Shown: positions 1 to 7,780 of the stretch, piece after piece
Numbering within the stretch: the stretch's first letter is position 1
Layout of the letters: every line of letters starts with the position of its first letter
Assembly (NCBI RefSeq): GCF_004571065.1
Contig: NZ_SPQN01000022.1
Span: forward strand, 1-49,341
Reading direction: 5' to 3'
Origin: Geodermatophilus sp. DF01-2
Lineage (GTDB): Bacteria > Actinomycetota > Actinomycetes > Mycobacteriales > Geodermatophilaceae
Length of the DNA: 49,341 nucleotides
Translations under genes and position numbers: made by a program
Notes under the pieces: generated by a model
Database searches by the model: none
The model's input: the letters and a program-made list of their open reading frames with translations, nothing else
Told to the model about the DNA's origin: nothing

Positions 1-467
1 GGGCGCGCGGCGGGACGGGCGACCGGTGCACGGGCGGCGCGGGCGGCAGCCCGGGCGGCCCGGCGCGCGGCCATCCGCTCCCGGCGCGCGGCGGCCCGGA
101 GCACCACCAGGTAGGCGACCACGGCGAGGTCGAGGAGGCCCTGCACGATCCACAGCCAGGGGCTCCAGAGGAGCGCGCCGACCAGGGCCAGCAGGGTGAG
201 CGCCACCAGGCCGGCCAACGTGCGGCGGCGGACGGCGTGCACGTCCACCCGCAGCTCACCGGAGGTCAGCAGCGCCGCGCGGTCGACGGAGACCCGCTCG
301 GTCTCGGCGAAGACCGCGGGGTCCACCGCCCGCCGGCGCTGCAGCGTCCGGCCGGAGTCGGCCCCCGAGGTACGGGCCGCCTGGGCGTCACCGCGGGTCA
401 CCACCATGGGCACCAGCACGACGAACCACAGCACGACCAGAGCGGCCAGCAGCACACCCGAGCCCAT
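1..467 (-). CDS. sepX: Divisome protein SepX/GlpR (3' end beyond the window)
   Basis: Reading the minus strand from an ATG at 465-467 gives an open frame to base 1, so the C-terminus lies outside the window. The N-terminus is one hydrophobic helix (GSGVLLAALVVLWFVVLVP, residues 2-20). A basic, Arg-rich cytoplasmic stretch follows, then two more hydrophobic segments near residues 88-130 and an Arg/Ala-rich region. A short N-terminal anchor ending in VPM, with an internal TM pair, is the layout of the actinobacterial SepX/GlpR family, the membrane receptor for the gephyrin-like divisome protein Glp. The genomic context agrees: GNAT, glp and galU are immediately upstream on the same strand. The identification rests on layout and synteny, not on an alignment. 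Confidence 0.7.
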   Translation of the reverse strand, partial: MGSGVLLAALVVLWFVVLVPMVVTRGDAQAARTSGADSGRTLQRRRAVDPAVFAETERVSVDRAALLTSGELRVDVHAVRRRTLAGLVALTLLALVGALLWSPWLWIVQGLLDLAVVAYLVVLRAAARRERMAARRAARAAARAARAPVARPAAR

Positions 468-623
468 CCAGAACACCACCCGTCACACGCGTCACCTGCC
501 GGGCGAAGTTACGGCCTGGACTCCCCCGTTCGAGGGAGGCGCGCGGGCGTGTCACTGACGTGTTGTGTGACAGGAGTGCCGGGACGGCGGCGTGTCGACC
601 CGGCGCCCGCGACCGGCAGGTCG

Positions 624-1244
624 TCAGCGTGGTACGCGGGACTGCCACCGGGCCAGCACACCACCGGGCGCGTCCTCGGCCAGCAGCGCGAAGGTGTCGT
701 GGTCGCGCCAGTCACCGTCGATGTCGAGGTAGCGGCGGAGCAGCCCCTCGTGACGGAACCCGAGCCGGTGCACCAGCCCCCGGCTCGGTGCGTTCTCGGG
801 GCGGATGTCGGCCTGCAGCCGGTGCAGCCGGGCAGCGCCGAACGCGTGGTCGCACACCAGCGCCACGGCGAGCGAGGCCAGCCCCCGGCCGGCGACCGAG
901 CGGTCGACCCAGTACCCGAGGTTGCCCGAGCGCAGCGCACCGCGGACGACGTTGTCGATGGTCACCTGCCCGGCGAGCCGGCCCTCGACCCGGACGACGA
1001 ACGGCAGCGTCGTCCCCATGGCGGCCCGGCGCAGCACCGCCCGCCGCATCGCCCGGTAAGCCGCCGGTGTGTGCCGGGCCGCCCACGGTGCCGCCGCGGT
1101 CGGCTCCCACGGCGCGAGCCACGCCTCGTTGGCCCGGCGGACCCGGCTCCACTCCTCCGCGTCGCGGCGGCGCGGAGGGTGCAGCTCGACCGGGCCCCAG
1201 GCCAGGTGTGCGGGCCAGCCGGGCCGCAGGGACGGATCGACCAC
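624..1244 (-). CDS. GNAT family N-acetyltransferase, RimJ/RimL type
   Basis: The 206-residue protein is read from a GTG at 1244, 8 bases after the stop of the upstream glp gene. The start fits RimJ/RimL-type N-termini (WGPVELHPPRRRDAEEW). The core GNAT motifs are visible: GYWVDRSVAGRGLA, the pyrophosphate loop that binds acetyl-CoA (motif A), then HRLQADIRPENAPSRGLVHRLGF (given here as HRL...N..S..L...LGF) and a C-terminal FALLAED. The family acetylates N-terminal alpha-amino groups of proteins, such as ribosomal proteins. The real substrate cannot be told from sequence. It is co-oriented with galU, glp and sepX, a conserved actinobacterial order, and is probably cotranscribed. Confidence 0.85.
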   Translation of the reverse strand: MVDPSLRPGWPAHLAWGPVELHPPRRRDAEEWSRVRRANEAWLAPWEPTAAAPWAARHTPAAYRAMRRAVLRRAAMGTTLPFVVRVEGRLAGQVTIDNVVRGALRSGNLGYWVDRSVAGRGLASLAVALVCDHAFGAARLHRLQADIRPENAPSRGLVHRLGFRHEGLLRRYLDIDGDWRDHDTFALLAEDAPGGVLARWQSRVPR

Positions 1245-1252
1245 TGCGCCGC

Positions 1253-2683
1253 TCAGCCGCCGAGCAGCAGGGGCATGACGGTGACCAGTCCGCCGGCGGC
1301 CACCTCGGTGACGTCCTCGTCGATGACGACCAGGCAGTTGGCCCGCGCCATCCGCGCCAGCATCGCCTCCCCACCGTCGCCACCGCCGTCCCCGAGAGGC
1401 TCGACGACGTAGCCGCCGTCCGGGTGGCGCATGACCTGGCCGTGCAGGTACTGCCGGTAGCCCAGCGGCGAGACCAGCCGCTCGGCGGCGATCGCCTGCA
1501 CCGTGCGCCGGAACAGCTGGCGCTTGCCCAGCATCATCCGGATCGCGGGGCGGACGAACACCTCGAAGGCGACCAGTGCCGCGACCGGCTCGCCGGGGAC
1601 GCAGATCACCGGCACGGTGTCCCGGCCGAGCCGGCCGAAGGCCTGCACGGGGCCGGGGTGCATCGTCACCTGGGCGAACCTCATGGGCCCCAGCTCGGCG
1701 AGCACCTCCTGCACCAGGTCGCCCTCGGAGGCGAGGGTGCCGGCGACGAGCACCAGGTCGCTGCGCAGCAGCTGGCTCTCCAGCACCTCGGAGAGGCGTC
1801 GTCGCTCGGTGGGCAGGATGCCCCACCGGTAGGCCTCGGCCCCGGCGTCGCGCGCCGCCGCGGCCAGCGCGTAGCTGTTCACGTCGACGACCTGCCCCGG
1901 TCCGGGCAGCGTGCTGATCTCGACCAGCTCGCTGCCCGCGGAGAGGACGGCGACCCGCGGCCGCGGGCGCACCTGCACCCGGTCGCGCCCGACGGCGGCG
2001 AGGAGGCTGATCTGGGCCGGCCCGATCGGGGTGCCGACCTGCACCGCGGTGGTGCCCGGCGCGACGTCGTCCCCGGCACGGCGCACGTAGCTGCCGGCCA
2101 CCGGGCCGGCGTGCACGGCCACGGTCACCGTGCCGCCGTCGGTCCACACCGCCGGGACGACGACGTCGGCGCCGGCGGGGAGCATCGCGCCGGCGGCCAC
2201 CTTGTGCGCCAGCCCCGGCCCGATCGACGCGGGACCACTGGGGCCGGCACCGGTCTCCCCGACCACCGACAGGCGGGCCGGCTCCTCGGGGGTGGCGCCC
2301 TCGACGTCCATGGCGCGGGCGGCGTAGCCGTCCAGCGCGGCCTGGTCGAAGGCCGGCAGCGCCCGCTGGCTGATCACCTCCTCCGCGCAGAGCAGGCCCT
2401 GCGCGTCGAGGACGGCCAGCTCGATCGGGTCCGGCTGCGGCACCGCCGAGAGGATCTCGTCGAGGTGCTGCTCGACCGTCCGTGGCGGCGCCGGTCCGGC
2501 CGGGGGCGGCGGCACCTGGCCACGGTCGATCGCCGTCGTCTCGTGCACGGGGGCGCCGGGGACCGCGGCGTCACCGGCGGGCGCCGGCGGCGGCGCGTCC
2601 CGCACCGGGGTGCCCCGGCGCAGGTCCAGCGCCGTGGTGTCCCGCTGCCCCGGGAGCGTGCCGTCCCTGCCGTCCTCGGTCAT
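1253..2683 (-). CDS. glp: Molybdotransferase-like divisome protein Glp (MoeA/gephyrin family)
   Basis: This 476-residue protein starts at ATG 2683 (MTEDGRDG); upstream in-frame starts would run into galU. About 100 Pro/Ala-rich residues precede the MoeA-type fold, which carries ALPAFDQAALDGYAARA (canonical MoeA has P.FD.S.MDGYA), GPQISLLAAVG, the PRVAVLSAGSEL segment and VPVICVPGEPVAALVAFEVFVRP. MoeA enzymes insert molybdate into molybdopterin. In actinobacteria a gephyrin-like paralogue (Glp) instead acts in cell division with its membrane receptor GlpR, and it sits next to galU and sepX/glpR as here. The catalytic MoeA motif G(T/S)SxGD is altered to AGTLASEGD, and Ala replaces Ser in the MDGYA motif. 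Both changes favour the divisome role over molybdenum cofactor synthesis, but this is an inference. Confidence 0.8.
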   Translation of the reverse strand: MTEDGRDGTLPGQRDTTALDLRRGTPVRDAPPPAPAGDAAVPGAPVHETTAIDRGQVPPPPAGPAPPRTVEQHLDEILSAVPQPDPIELAVLDAQGLLCAEEVISQRALPAFDQAALDGYAARAMDVEGATPEEPARLSVVGETGAGPSGPASIGPGLAHKVAAGAMLPAGADVVVPAVWTDGGTVTVAVHAGPVAGSYVRRAGDDVAPGTTAVQVGTPIGPAQISLLAAVGRDRVQVRPRPRVAVLSAGSELVEISTLPGPGQVVDVNSYALAAAARDAGAEAYRWGILPTERRRLSEVLESQLLRSDLVLVAGTLASEGDLVQEVLAELGPMRFAQVTMHPGPVQAFGRLGRDTVPVICVPGEPVAALVAFEVFVRPAIRMMLGKRQLFRRTVQAIAAERLVSPLGYRQYLHGQVMRHPDGGYVVEPLGDGGGDGGEAMLARMARANCLVVIDEDVTEVAAGGLVTVMPLLLGG

Positions 2684-2724
2684 GCCCACCACAGGGGTCG
2701 ATGCTCCCCCCTGAGCGGCTCCGC

Positions 2725-3639
2725 TCAGGCCTCCGACGCGCCCGGGGCGGGCAGGTCGGCCACGAACTCGGCCAGCCACGCGCGGAACCCCGGCCCGAGG
2801 TCGTCCCGCTCGCTGGCCAGCTGCACCACGGCCTTGAGGTAGTCCAGCCGGTCGCCGGTGTCGTAGCGGCGGCCCGAGAAGACCACGCCGTGCACCGGTT
2901 CGCCGCGCTCGACCAGGGTGGCGAGGGCGTCGGTCAGCTGGATCTCGCCACCGCGGCCGGGGGCGGTATCGCGGAGGACGTCGAAGACCTCGGGGGCCAG
3001 CACGTAGCGGCCGATGATCGCCAGGGAGGACGGCGCCTCGTCGGCCGGGGGCTTCTCCACCAGGCCGGTGACGGCGACGACGTCCGACCCGCCGGGCTCC
3101 ACGGCGACCGCGCCGTACTTGTCGATGTTCTCGCGGCCGACGTCGAGCAGCGCCACCACCGAGCCGCCGTGCTCGGCCTGCACCTGCAGCATCTGCTCGA
3201 GCAGGTGGTCACGGGCGTCGATGATGTCGTCGCCGAGCAGGACGGCGAACGGCTCGTCGCCGACGAAGGCGGCGGCCTGCAGCACCGCGTGGCCCAGCCC
3301 GCGGGCCTCGCCCTGCCGGACGAAGTGCACCTGGGCGACCTCGGTGGAGGCGTGCACGGCCGCCAGGCGGTCGGGGTCGCCCTTCTTCTCCAGGGCCGCC
3401 TCGAGCTCGGGGACGCGGTCGAAGAAGTCCTCGATCGCACCCTTGCCACGACCGGTGACCATGAGCACCTCGCCCAGACCGGCGCGGGCGGCCTCCTCCA
3501 CGATGTACTGCAGCGCGGGCCGGTCGACCACCGGCAGCAGCTCCTTGGGCACCGCCTTGGTGGCCGGCAGGAAACGGGTCCCCATCCCCGCGACAGGGAT
3601 GACGGCCTTCCTCGTCGGGCGCGCGCTCGCAGTCGGCAT
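2725..3639 (-). CDS. galU: UTP--glucose-1-phosphate uridylyltransferase
   Basis: The 304-residue protein makes UDP-glucose from glucose-1-phosphate and UTP in the cytoplasm, feeding wall and exopolysaccharide synthesis. The nucleotidyltransferase signature GMGTRFLPATKAVPKELLP spans residues 18-36. It is followed by GKGAIEDFF, FVRQGEARGLGHAVL, a LLGDDIID metal site and VEKPPADEAPS, all in the usual GalU order and spacing. Length matches bacterial GalU (about 300). It starts at ATG 3639, faces away from the cyclo-ligase gene at 3777, and leads the minus-strand block galU-glp-GNAT-sepX. Confidence 0.95.
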   Translation of the reverse strand: MPTASARPTRKAVIPVAGMGTRFLPATKAVPKELLPVVDRPALQYIVEEAARAGLGEVLMVTGRGKGAIEDFFDRVPELEAALEKKGDPDRLAAVHASTEVAQVHFVRQGEARGLGHAVLQAAAFVGDEPFAVLLGDDIIDARDHLLEQMLQVQAEHGGSVVALLDVGRENIDKYGAVAVEPGGSDVVAVTGLVEKPPADEAPSSLAIIGRYVLAPEVFDVLRDTAPGRGGEIQLTDALATLVERGEPVHGVVFSGRRYDTGDRLDYLKAVVQLASERDDLGPGFRAWLAEFVADLPAPGASEA

Positions 3640-3776
3640 GCGCAGAGCCTAGTGACCCGGGTCCGGGCGCCCCCGGCCTGGTCAGGCCGGTACGGCGCGT
3701 CCGGCCGGGCCGGGACCGTGCCCCGCGGAAACCGGTCAGGCGCGCGGCTCACCGGCAGGCTGGCTAGCCTGCGTCG

Positions 3777-4361
3777 GTGATCCCCCCGGACGACCCGACC
3801 GGGGCCAAGGTCGCGCTCCGCGCACGCTTCCTGGCCCGCCGCGAGACCCGCTCCGCCGAGGAGCGCGCCGCCGCGAACTCCGCGATCACCGCCGCCCTCC
3901 TGCGCGGGCTGGCCGGCACCCGCACGCTCGCCGCGTTCGCGCCGGACCCGACCGAGCCCGGCGCCGGTCGGCTGCCGGCGGCCTTCACGCAGCTGCGGGC
4001 GCGGGTGCTGCTGCCGGTGGCCCCTCCCGACGGCCGCGAGCTGGGCTGGGCGGTGGACACCGGCCGGCTGACGCCGGGCCGCTTCGGGCTGCTGGAGCCG
4101 GTCGGGCCGCGGCTGGGGCCGACCGCGATCGGCACGGCCGAGGTCGTCGTCGTCCCCGCGGTGGCGGTGGCGCGGACGGGGGTGCGCCTCGGCCGCGGCG
4201 GGGGCTACTACGACCGTGCGCTGCGGCACGTCCGGCCCGACGCCCGGCTCGTGGCACCGGTCTTCGACGACGAACTGGTCGACGACCTGCCGGTGGAGCC
4301 GCACGACCAGCGCGTCACGGCGGTGGTGACCCCCTCGGGGGGCTGGCTCGACCTGGCCTGA
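3777..4361 (+). CDS. 5-formyltetrahydrofolate cyclo-ligase
   Basis: The 194-residue enzyme converts 5-formyl-THF to 5,10-methenyl-THF using ATP, returning stored folate to one-carbon metabolism. It shows the family features: an N-terminal Lys/Arg helix (AKVALRARFLARRETRS), then the C-terminal Gly-rich phosphate-binding motif GRGGGYYDR near residue 140, followed by PVFDDELVDDLPVEPHDQRV. The start is GTG at 3777. It is divergent from galU, and a minus-strand regulator ends 13 bases after its stop. Confidence 0.93.
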   Translation: MIPPDDPTGAKVALRARFLARRETRSAEERAAANSAITAALLRGLAGTRTLAAFAPDPTEPGAGRLPAAFTQLRARVLLPVAPPDGRELGWAVDTGRLTPGRFGLLEPVGPRLGPTAIGTAEVVVVPAVAVARTGVRLGRGGGYYDRALRHVRPDARLVAPVFDDELVDDLPVEPHDQRVTAVVTPSGGWLDLA

Positions 4362-4373
4362 GCCCGGCGACCC

Positions 4374-5105
4374 TCAGGCGTCGCCGCCGGCGAGTAGCGG
4401 GACGTCGGAGACCAGGTCGAGGTGCGCGGTCATCGCAGCCGCGGCCGCGGGTGCGTCGCGGGCACGGATGGCCTCGGCGATGGCGCGGTGGCCCGCCAGG
4501 CTGCGCGGCGGACGGCCCTCCTGGGACAGCGACTCGATCCGGCTCTCCCGGACCAGGTCGGCGATCTCGGCCATGAGTCGGCCGAGCAGCGGGGAGTGCC
4601 CGGCCGCCGTCACCGCCGCGTGGAAGCGCTCGTCCCCGCCGACGCCGCGCCCGCCGCGCCGGACGTCCGCGGCCATCTCCTCCAGGGCGGCGTCGATCTC
4701 GGCGAGGTCGGCCTCGGTGCGGCGGCGCGCCGCCAGGGCGGCCAGCCGTACCTCCAGCGCCTGCCGCGCCTCGATGACGTCCCCCAGGTCGTCACGGCGG
4801 ACGCGCAGGGCCGCCAGCACCGCCTCGGTGCGGGGTGCCGCGAGCAGGACGGTCCCGTCGCCGTGGCGGACCGACACCACGCCGGTGACCTCCAGGGCGA
4901 CGAGCGCCTGGGCCAGGGTGGCGCGGCTGACCCCGAGGCGGACGGCGAGGTCCCGCTCGGACGGCAGCCGGTCCCCCGGGCCGAGGCCGCTGGAGTCGGC
5001 CCAGGCGATCAGCTGCCGGACCACCTGCTCGTACAGGCGTGGGGACCGGCGGAGCGGCTGCGGGCCGCCAGGGGACGTGATGGCGGGCTCACCGGGCGCG
5101 GACAC
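4374..5105 (-). CDS. FadR-type GntR family transcriptional regulator
   Basis: The 243-residue regulator has an N-terminal winged helix (residues about 22-92, with GDRLPSERDLAVRLGVSRATL) and an all-helical FCD ligand domain (about 105-235, with metal-ligand-type residues in DERFHAAV and GHRAIAEAI). FadR-type regulators bind organic acids or acyl-CoAs. It is divergent from the MatC-like carrier at 5224, so it most likely represses or activates that transport/CoA cluster in response to the transported acid. A palindrome in the shared intergenic region (5161-5175) is a candidate operator. The start is GTG at 5105. Confidence 0.88.
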   Translation of the reverse strand: MSAPGEPAITSPGGPQPLRRSPRLYEQVVRQLIAWADSSGLGPGDRLPSERDLAVRLGVSRATLAQALVALEVTGVVSVRHGDGTVLLAAPRTEAVLAALRVRRDDLGDVIEARQALEVRLAALAARRRTEADLAEIDAALEEMAADVRRGGRGVGGDERFHAAVTAAGHSPLLGRLMAEIADLVRESRIESLSQEGRPPRSLAGHRAIAEAIRARDAPAAAAAMTAHLDLVSDVPLLAGGDA

Positions 5106-5160
5106 GGACCCCCTCCCGGCATGCTGACGACGTGGCGCCTGACACAGTGTCCCCCACGCC

Positions 5161-5175
5161 AGTGGCTAGGCCACT
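5161..5175. promoter_or_regulatory. Candidate GntR operator palindrome
   Basis: AGTGGC-TAG-GCCACT is a perfect 6-bp inverted repeat with a 3-bp centre, located 49 bases before the MatC gene start and 56 bases upstream of the divergent GntR gene. FadR-type regulators bind short palindromes of this general size. The assignment is inferred from position and symmetry. Confidence 0.45.
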
Positions 5176-5223
5176 GATCCACTGAACCAGGAGTCCAGCC
5201 CTCCGTCGCCGTAGGAGCTCCCC

Positions 5224-6567
5224 GTGTCACCGGAGATCGTCACCATCCTGGCGCTCGTCGCGATCTTCGCGATCGCGACGTTCCTGCCCATCAACATGGG
5301 AGCGCTGGCCTTCGTGGCCGCCTTCCTCGTCGGCACGCTGTCGGTCGGTCTGACCACCGACGACATCCTCGCCGGTTTCCCCGCCGAGCTGGTCGTGACG
5401 CTCATCGGTGTCACCTACCTGTTCGCGATCGCACAGAACAACGGCACGGTCGACCTGCTGGTCCGGGGCGCGGTACGGCTGGTGGGCGGCCACGTCGCCG
5501 CGATCCCCTGGATCATGTTCGCGGTCACCGCGCTGCTCACCGCGATCGGCGCCCTCTCCCCCGCCGCGGTCGCCATCGTCGCGCCGATCGCCCTCGGGTT
5601 CGCTGCCCGCTACGGGATCAACCCGCTGCTCATGGGCATGATGGTCATCCACGGCGCGCAGGGCGGCGGGTTCTCCCCGATCAGCGTCTACGGCGTCACG
5701 GTGAACACCATCGTCGACGACGAGGGCCTGGCGGGCAGCCCGATCGCCGTCTTCCTAGGCAGCCTCTTCTTCAACCTGGCCATCGCCCTGGTGCTCTTCG
5801 TCGTGCTGGGCGGCCGCCGGCTGGTCGGCCGGAAGGTGGGGGCCGCGGCACCCGCCGCCGCCGAGCACGCCGATGCCACCGTCGTCCGCGGCCACGGCGC
5901 CCCGCCCGGGCCGGCCGTCGGCGGGGGCGACGGAGTGGACGGCGTCACCGAGCCGGAGCGCCCGCAAGGGGTCACCTTCGACCAGGTGCTGACCCTGGTG
6001 GGCCTGGCCGCCGTCGCCGTCCTGGCGCTCGTGTTCGACCTCGACATCGGCTTCGTGTCCATCACGGTCGCGACGGTGCTCGCGCTGTTCGCCGCCGCCC
6101 GGCACAAGGGCGCGGTGAGCCAGATCAGCTGGTCCACCGTGCTGCTCATCGCCGGCGTCCTGACCTTCGTGTTCGTGCTGCAGGAGGCCGGCACGATCGA
6201 CTTGGTCGGCGACGCGGTGATCGGGCTCGGCGTGCCGCTGCTCATCGCGCTCCTGCTGGCCTACATCGGCGGGGTGGTGTCGGCCTTCGCCTCGTCGACG
6301 GCGATCATCGGCGTCGCCATCCTGCTCGCGGTGCCGTTCCTGCAGTCCGGGGCCATCAGTGCCGTGGGCGTGGTGGTGGCGCTGTCCGTGGCGTCGACGA
6401 TCGTCGACGTGAGCCCGTTCTCGACCAACGGCGCCCTGGTGCTCGCCAACGCACAGGACGTCGACAAGGACCGCTTCTACAAGCAGATCCTCGCCTACGC
6501 CGCGATCGTCGTGGCCGTCGGACCGCTGTTGTCCTGGCTGGTCTTCGTCGTCCCCGGCTGGCTGTGA
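5224..6567 (+). CDS. MatC-like dicarboxylate (probably malonate) carrier
   Basis: This 447-residue integral membrane protein has about 12 hydrophobic segments in two halves split by a hydrophilic linker (residues about 207-245). The N-terminal half reads as the MatC N-terminal domain: an N-terminal helix with LPINMGALAFVAAFLVG, then GAQGGGFSPISVYG near residue 145, the conserved substrate/ion loop. A matching ASSTAIIG hairpin is in the second half. The family imports malonate or other C3/C4 dicarboxylates. It starts at GTG 5224 with an AGGAG sequence 6 bases upstream. Four bases separate it from the CoA-transferase gene, so the two are probably cotranscribed and the imported acid activated as its CoA ester. 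Confidence 0.8.
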   Translation: MSPEIVTILALVAIFAIATFLPINMGALAFVAAFLVGTLSVGLTTDDILAGFPAELVVTLIGVTYLFAIAQNNGTVDLLVRGAVRLVGGHVAAIPWIMFAVTALLTAIGALSPAAVAIVAPIALGFAARYGINPLLMGMMVIHGAQGGGFSPISVYGVTVNTIVDDEGLAGSPIAVFLGSLFFNLAIALVLFVVLGGRRLVGRKVGAAAPAAAEHADATVVRGHGAPPGPAVGGGDGVDGVTEPERPQGVTFDQVLTLVGLAAVAVLALVFDLDIGFVSITVATVLALFAAARHKGAVSQISWSTVLLIAGVLTFVFVLQEAGTIDLVGDAVIGLGVPLLIALLLAYIGGVVSAFASSTAIIGVAILLAVPFLQSGAISAVGVVVALSVASTIVDVSPFSTNGALVLANAQDVDKDRFYKQILAYAAIVVAVGPLLSWLVFVVPGWL

Positions 6568-6571
6568 CCCG

Positions 6572-7780
6572 ATGGGACCCGACCCGATGGGAGACGTACC
6601 CGTGACCGGACCACTCGACGGAATCCTCGTCGTCGACCTCACCCGCGCCCTGGCCGGGCCGCACGCCGGGATGATGCTCGGCGACCTCGGCGCCCGGGTC
6701 GTCAAGGTGGAGAGCCCCGGCTCGGGGGACGACACCCGGGGTTGGGGGCCGCCGTTCGTCCAGCCGGACACCGGCGACCGGGAGTCCACCTACTTCCTGT
6801 CCACCAACCGCAACAAGGAGTCGGTCACCCTCGACCTCAAGGACGAGGACGACAAGGCGCTGCTGCGCGAGCTGATCCGCCGCGCCGACGTGCTGCTGGA
6901 GAACTTCCGCCCCGGCACGCTGACCCGGCTCGGCTTCGGCACCGACGTGCTCGAGCAGCTCAACCCGCGGCTGGTCACCCTCTCGATCAGCGGCTTCGGC
7001 CACGACGGGCCCGAGGGCGGGCGCGCCGGCTACGACCAGATCGCCCAGGGCGAGGCCGGGCTGATGTCGCTCACCGGCCCGGGGCCCGAGGACCCGCAGC
7101 GGGTCGGCGTCCCGATCGGCGACCTGCTGGCCGGGATGTACGGGGCCTACGGGGTCGTCGCCGCCCTCCTGGAGCGGGAGCGCACCGGCCACGGCCAGGT
7201 GGTGCGCACCTCCCTGCTGGCAGCGATCGTCGGGGTGCACGCCTTCCAGGGGACGGCGTGGACGGTGGCCGGCCAGGTCGGCCGCGCGCAGGGCAACCAC
7301 CATCCCTCGATCGCTCCCTACGGCCTGTTCCACTGCCAGGGCGGCAGCGTGCAGCTCTCCTGCGGCAACGAGTCGCTGTGGCGGCGGCTGTGCGCGGAGT
7401 TCGGCCTCGACCCGGAGGCCCCGGGCCTGGCCACCAACGGCGAGCGGGTGGGGAACCGGCAGCAGGTGATCGAGCTGCTGGAGCGGACCTTCGCCGACCT
7501 CTCCCCGGAGGAGCTGCTGGCCCGGCTCGCGGCGGCCGGCATCCCGGCGGGCAAGGTGCGCGCGATCGACGAGGTCTACACCTGGGACCAGACCCTGTCG
7601 CAGGGCCTGCTGGTCGACGTCGACCACGCCACGCTCGGCCGGCTGTCCCTGCCCGGTCCGCCGCTGCGGTTCTTCGCTCCGGGGCCGGACGGCGAGACCG
7701 AGACGACCCGGCGCGACCACGCCGCGCCGCCGGTGCTGGGCTCCTCGAACGAGGCGATCCGCGCCTGGCTGCGGTCGTGA
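6572..7780 (+). CDS. CaiB/BaiF class III CoA-transferase
   Basis: The enzyme (402 residues, or 392 if it starts at GTG 6602 after a GGGAG site) moves CoA from one acyl-CoA to a free carboxylic acid through a glutamyl/aspartyl-CoA intermediate. Family signatures are LTRALAGPHAGMMLGDLGARVVKVE, given in pieces as LAGP..GMMLGDLGA.VVK.E near the N-terminus, LENFRPGTL, and GYDQIAQGEAG near residue 153 with the probable catalytic Asp. Length is typical. Its substrate is likely the acid carried by the upstream MatC-like protein. The stop overlaps the next gene's GTG start (GTGA), indicating translational coupling. Confidence 0.9.
   Translation: MGPDPMGDVPVTGPLDGILVVDLTRALAGPHAGMMLGDLGARVVKVESPGSGDDTRGWGPPFVQPDTGDRESTYFLSTNRNKESVTLDLKDEDDKALLRELIRRADVLLENFRPGTLTRLGFGTDVLEQLNPRLVTLSISGFGHDGPEGGRAGYDQIAQGEAGLMSLTGPGPEDPQRVGVPIGDLLAGMYGAYGVVAALLERERTGHGQVVRTSLLAAIVGVHAFQGTAWTVAGQVGRAQGNHHPSIAPYGLFHCQGGSVQLSCGNESLWRRLCAEFGLDPEAPGLATNGERVGNRQQVIELLERTFADLSPEELLARLAAAGIPAGKVRAIDEVYTWDQTLSQGLLVDVDHATLGRLSLPGPPLRFFAPGPDGETETTRRDHAAPPVLGSSNEAIRAWLRS

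Noticed and set aside
237..2842. Long plus-strand open frames across the first 3 kb.
   Set aside because: Their translations are Arg/Pro/Ala-rich without motifs, while the minus strand gives clear Glp, GNAT and GalU. They are high-GC shadows.
2725..4304. Long minus-strand frame overlapping galU and the cyclo-ligase (2934-4304).
   Set aside because: It reads Ser/Arg/Pro-rich nonsense across two well-supported genes in other frames.
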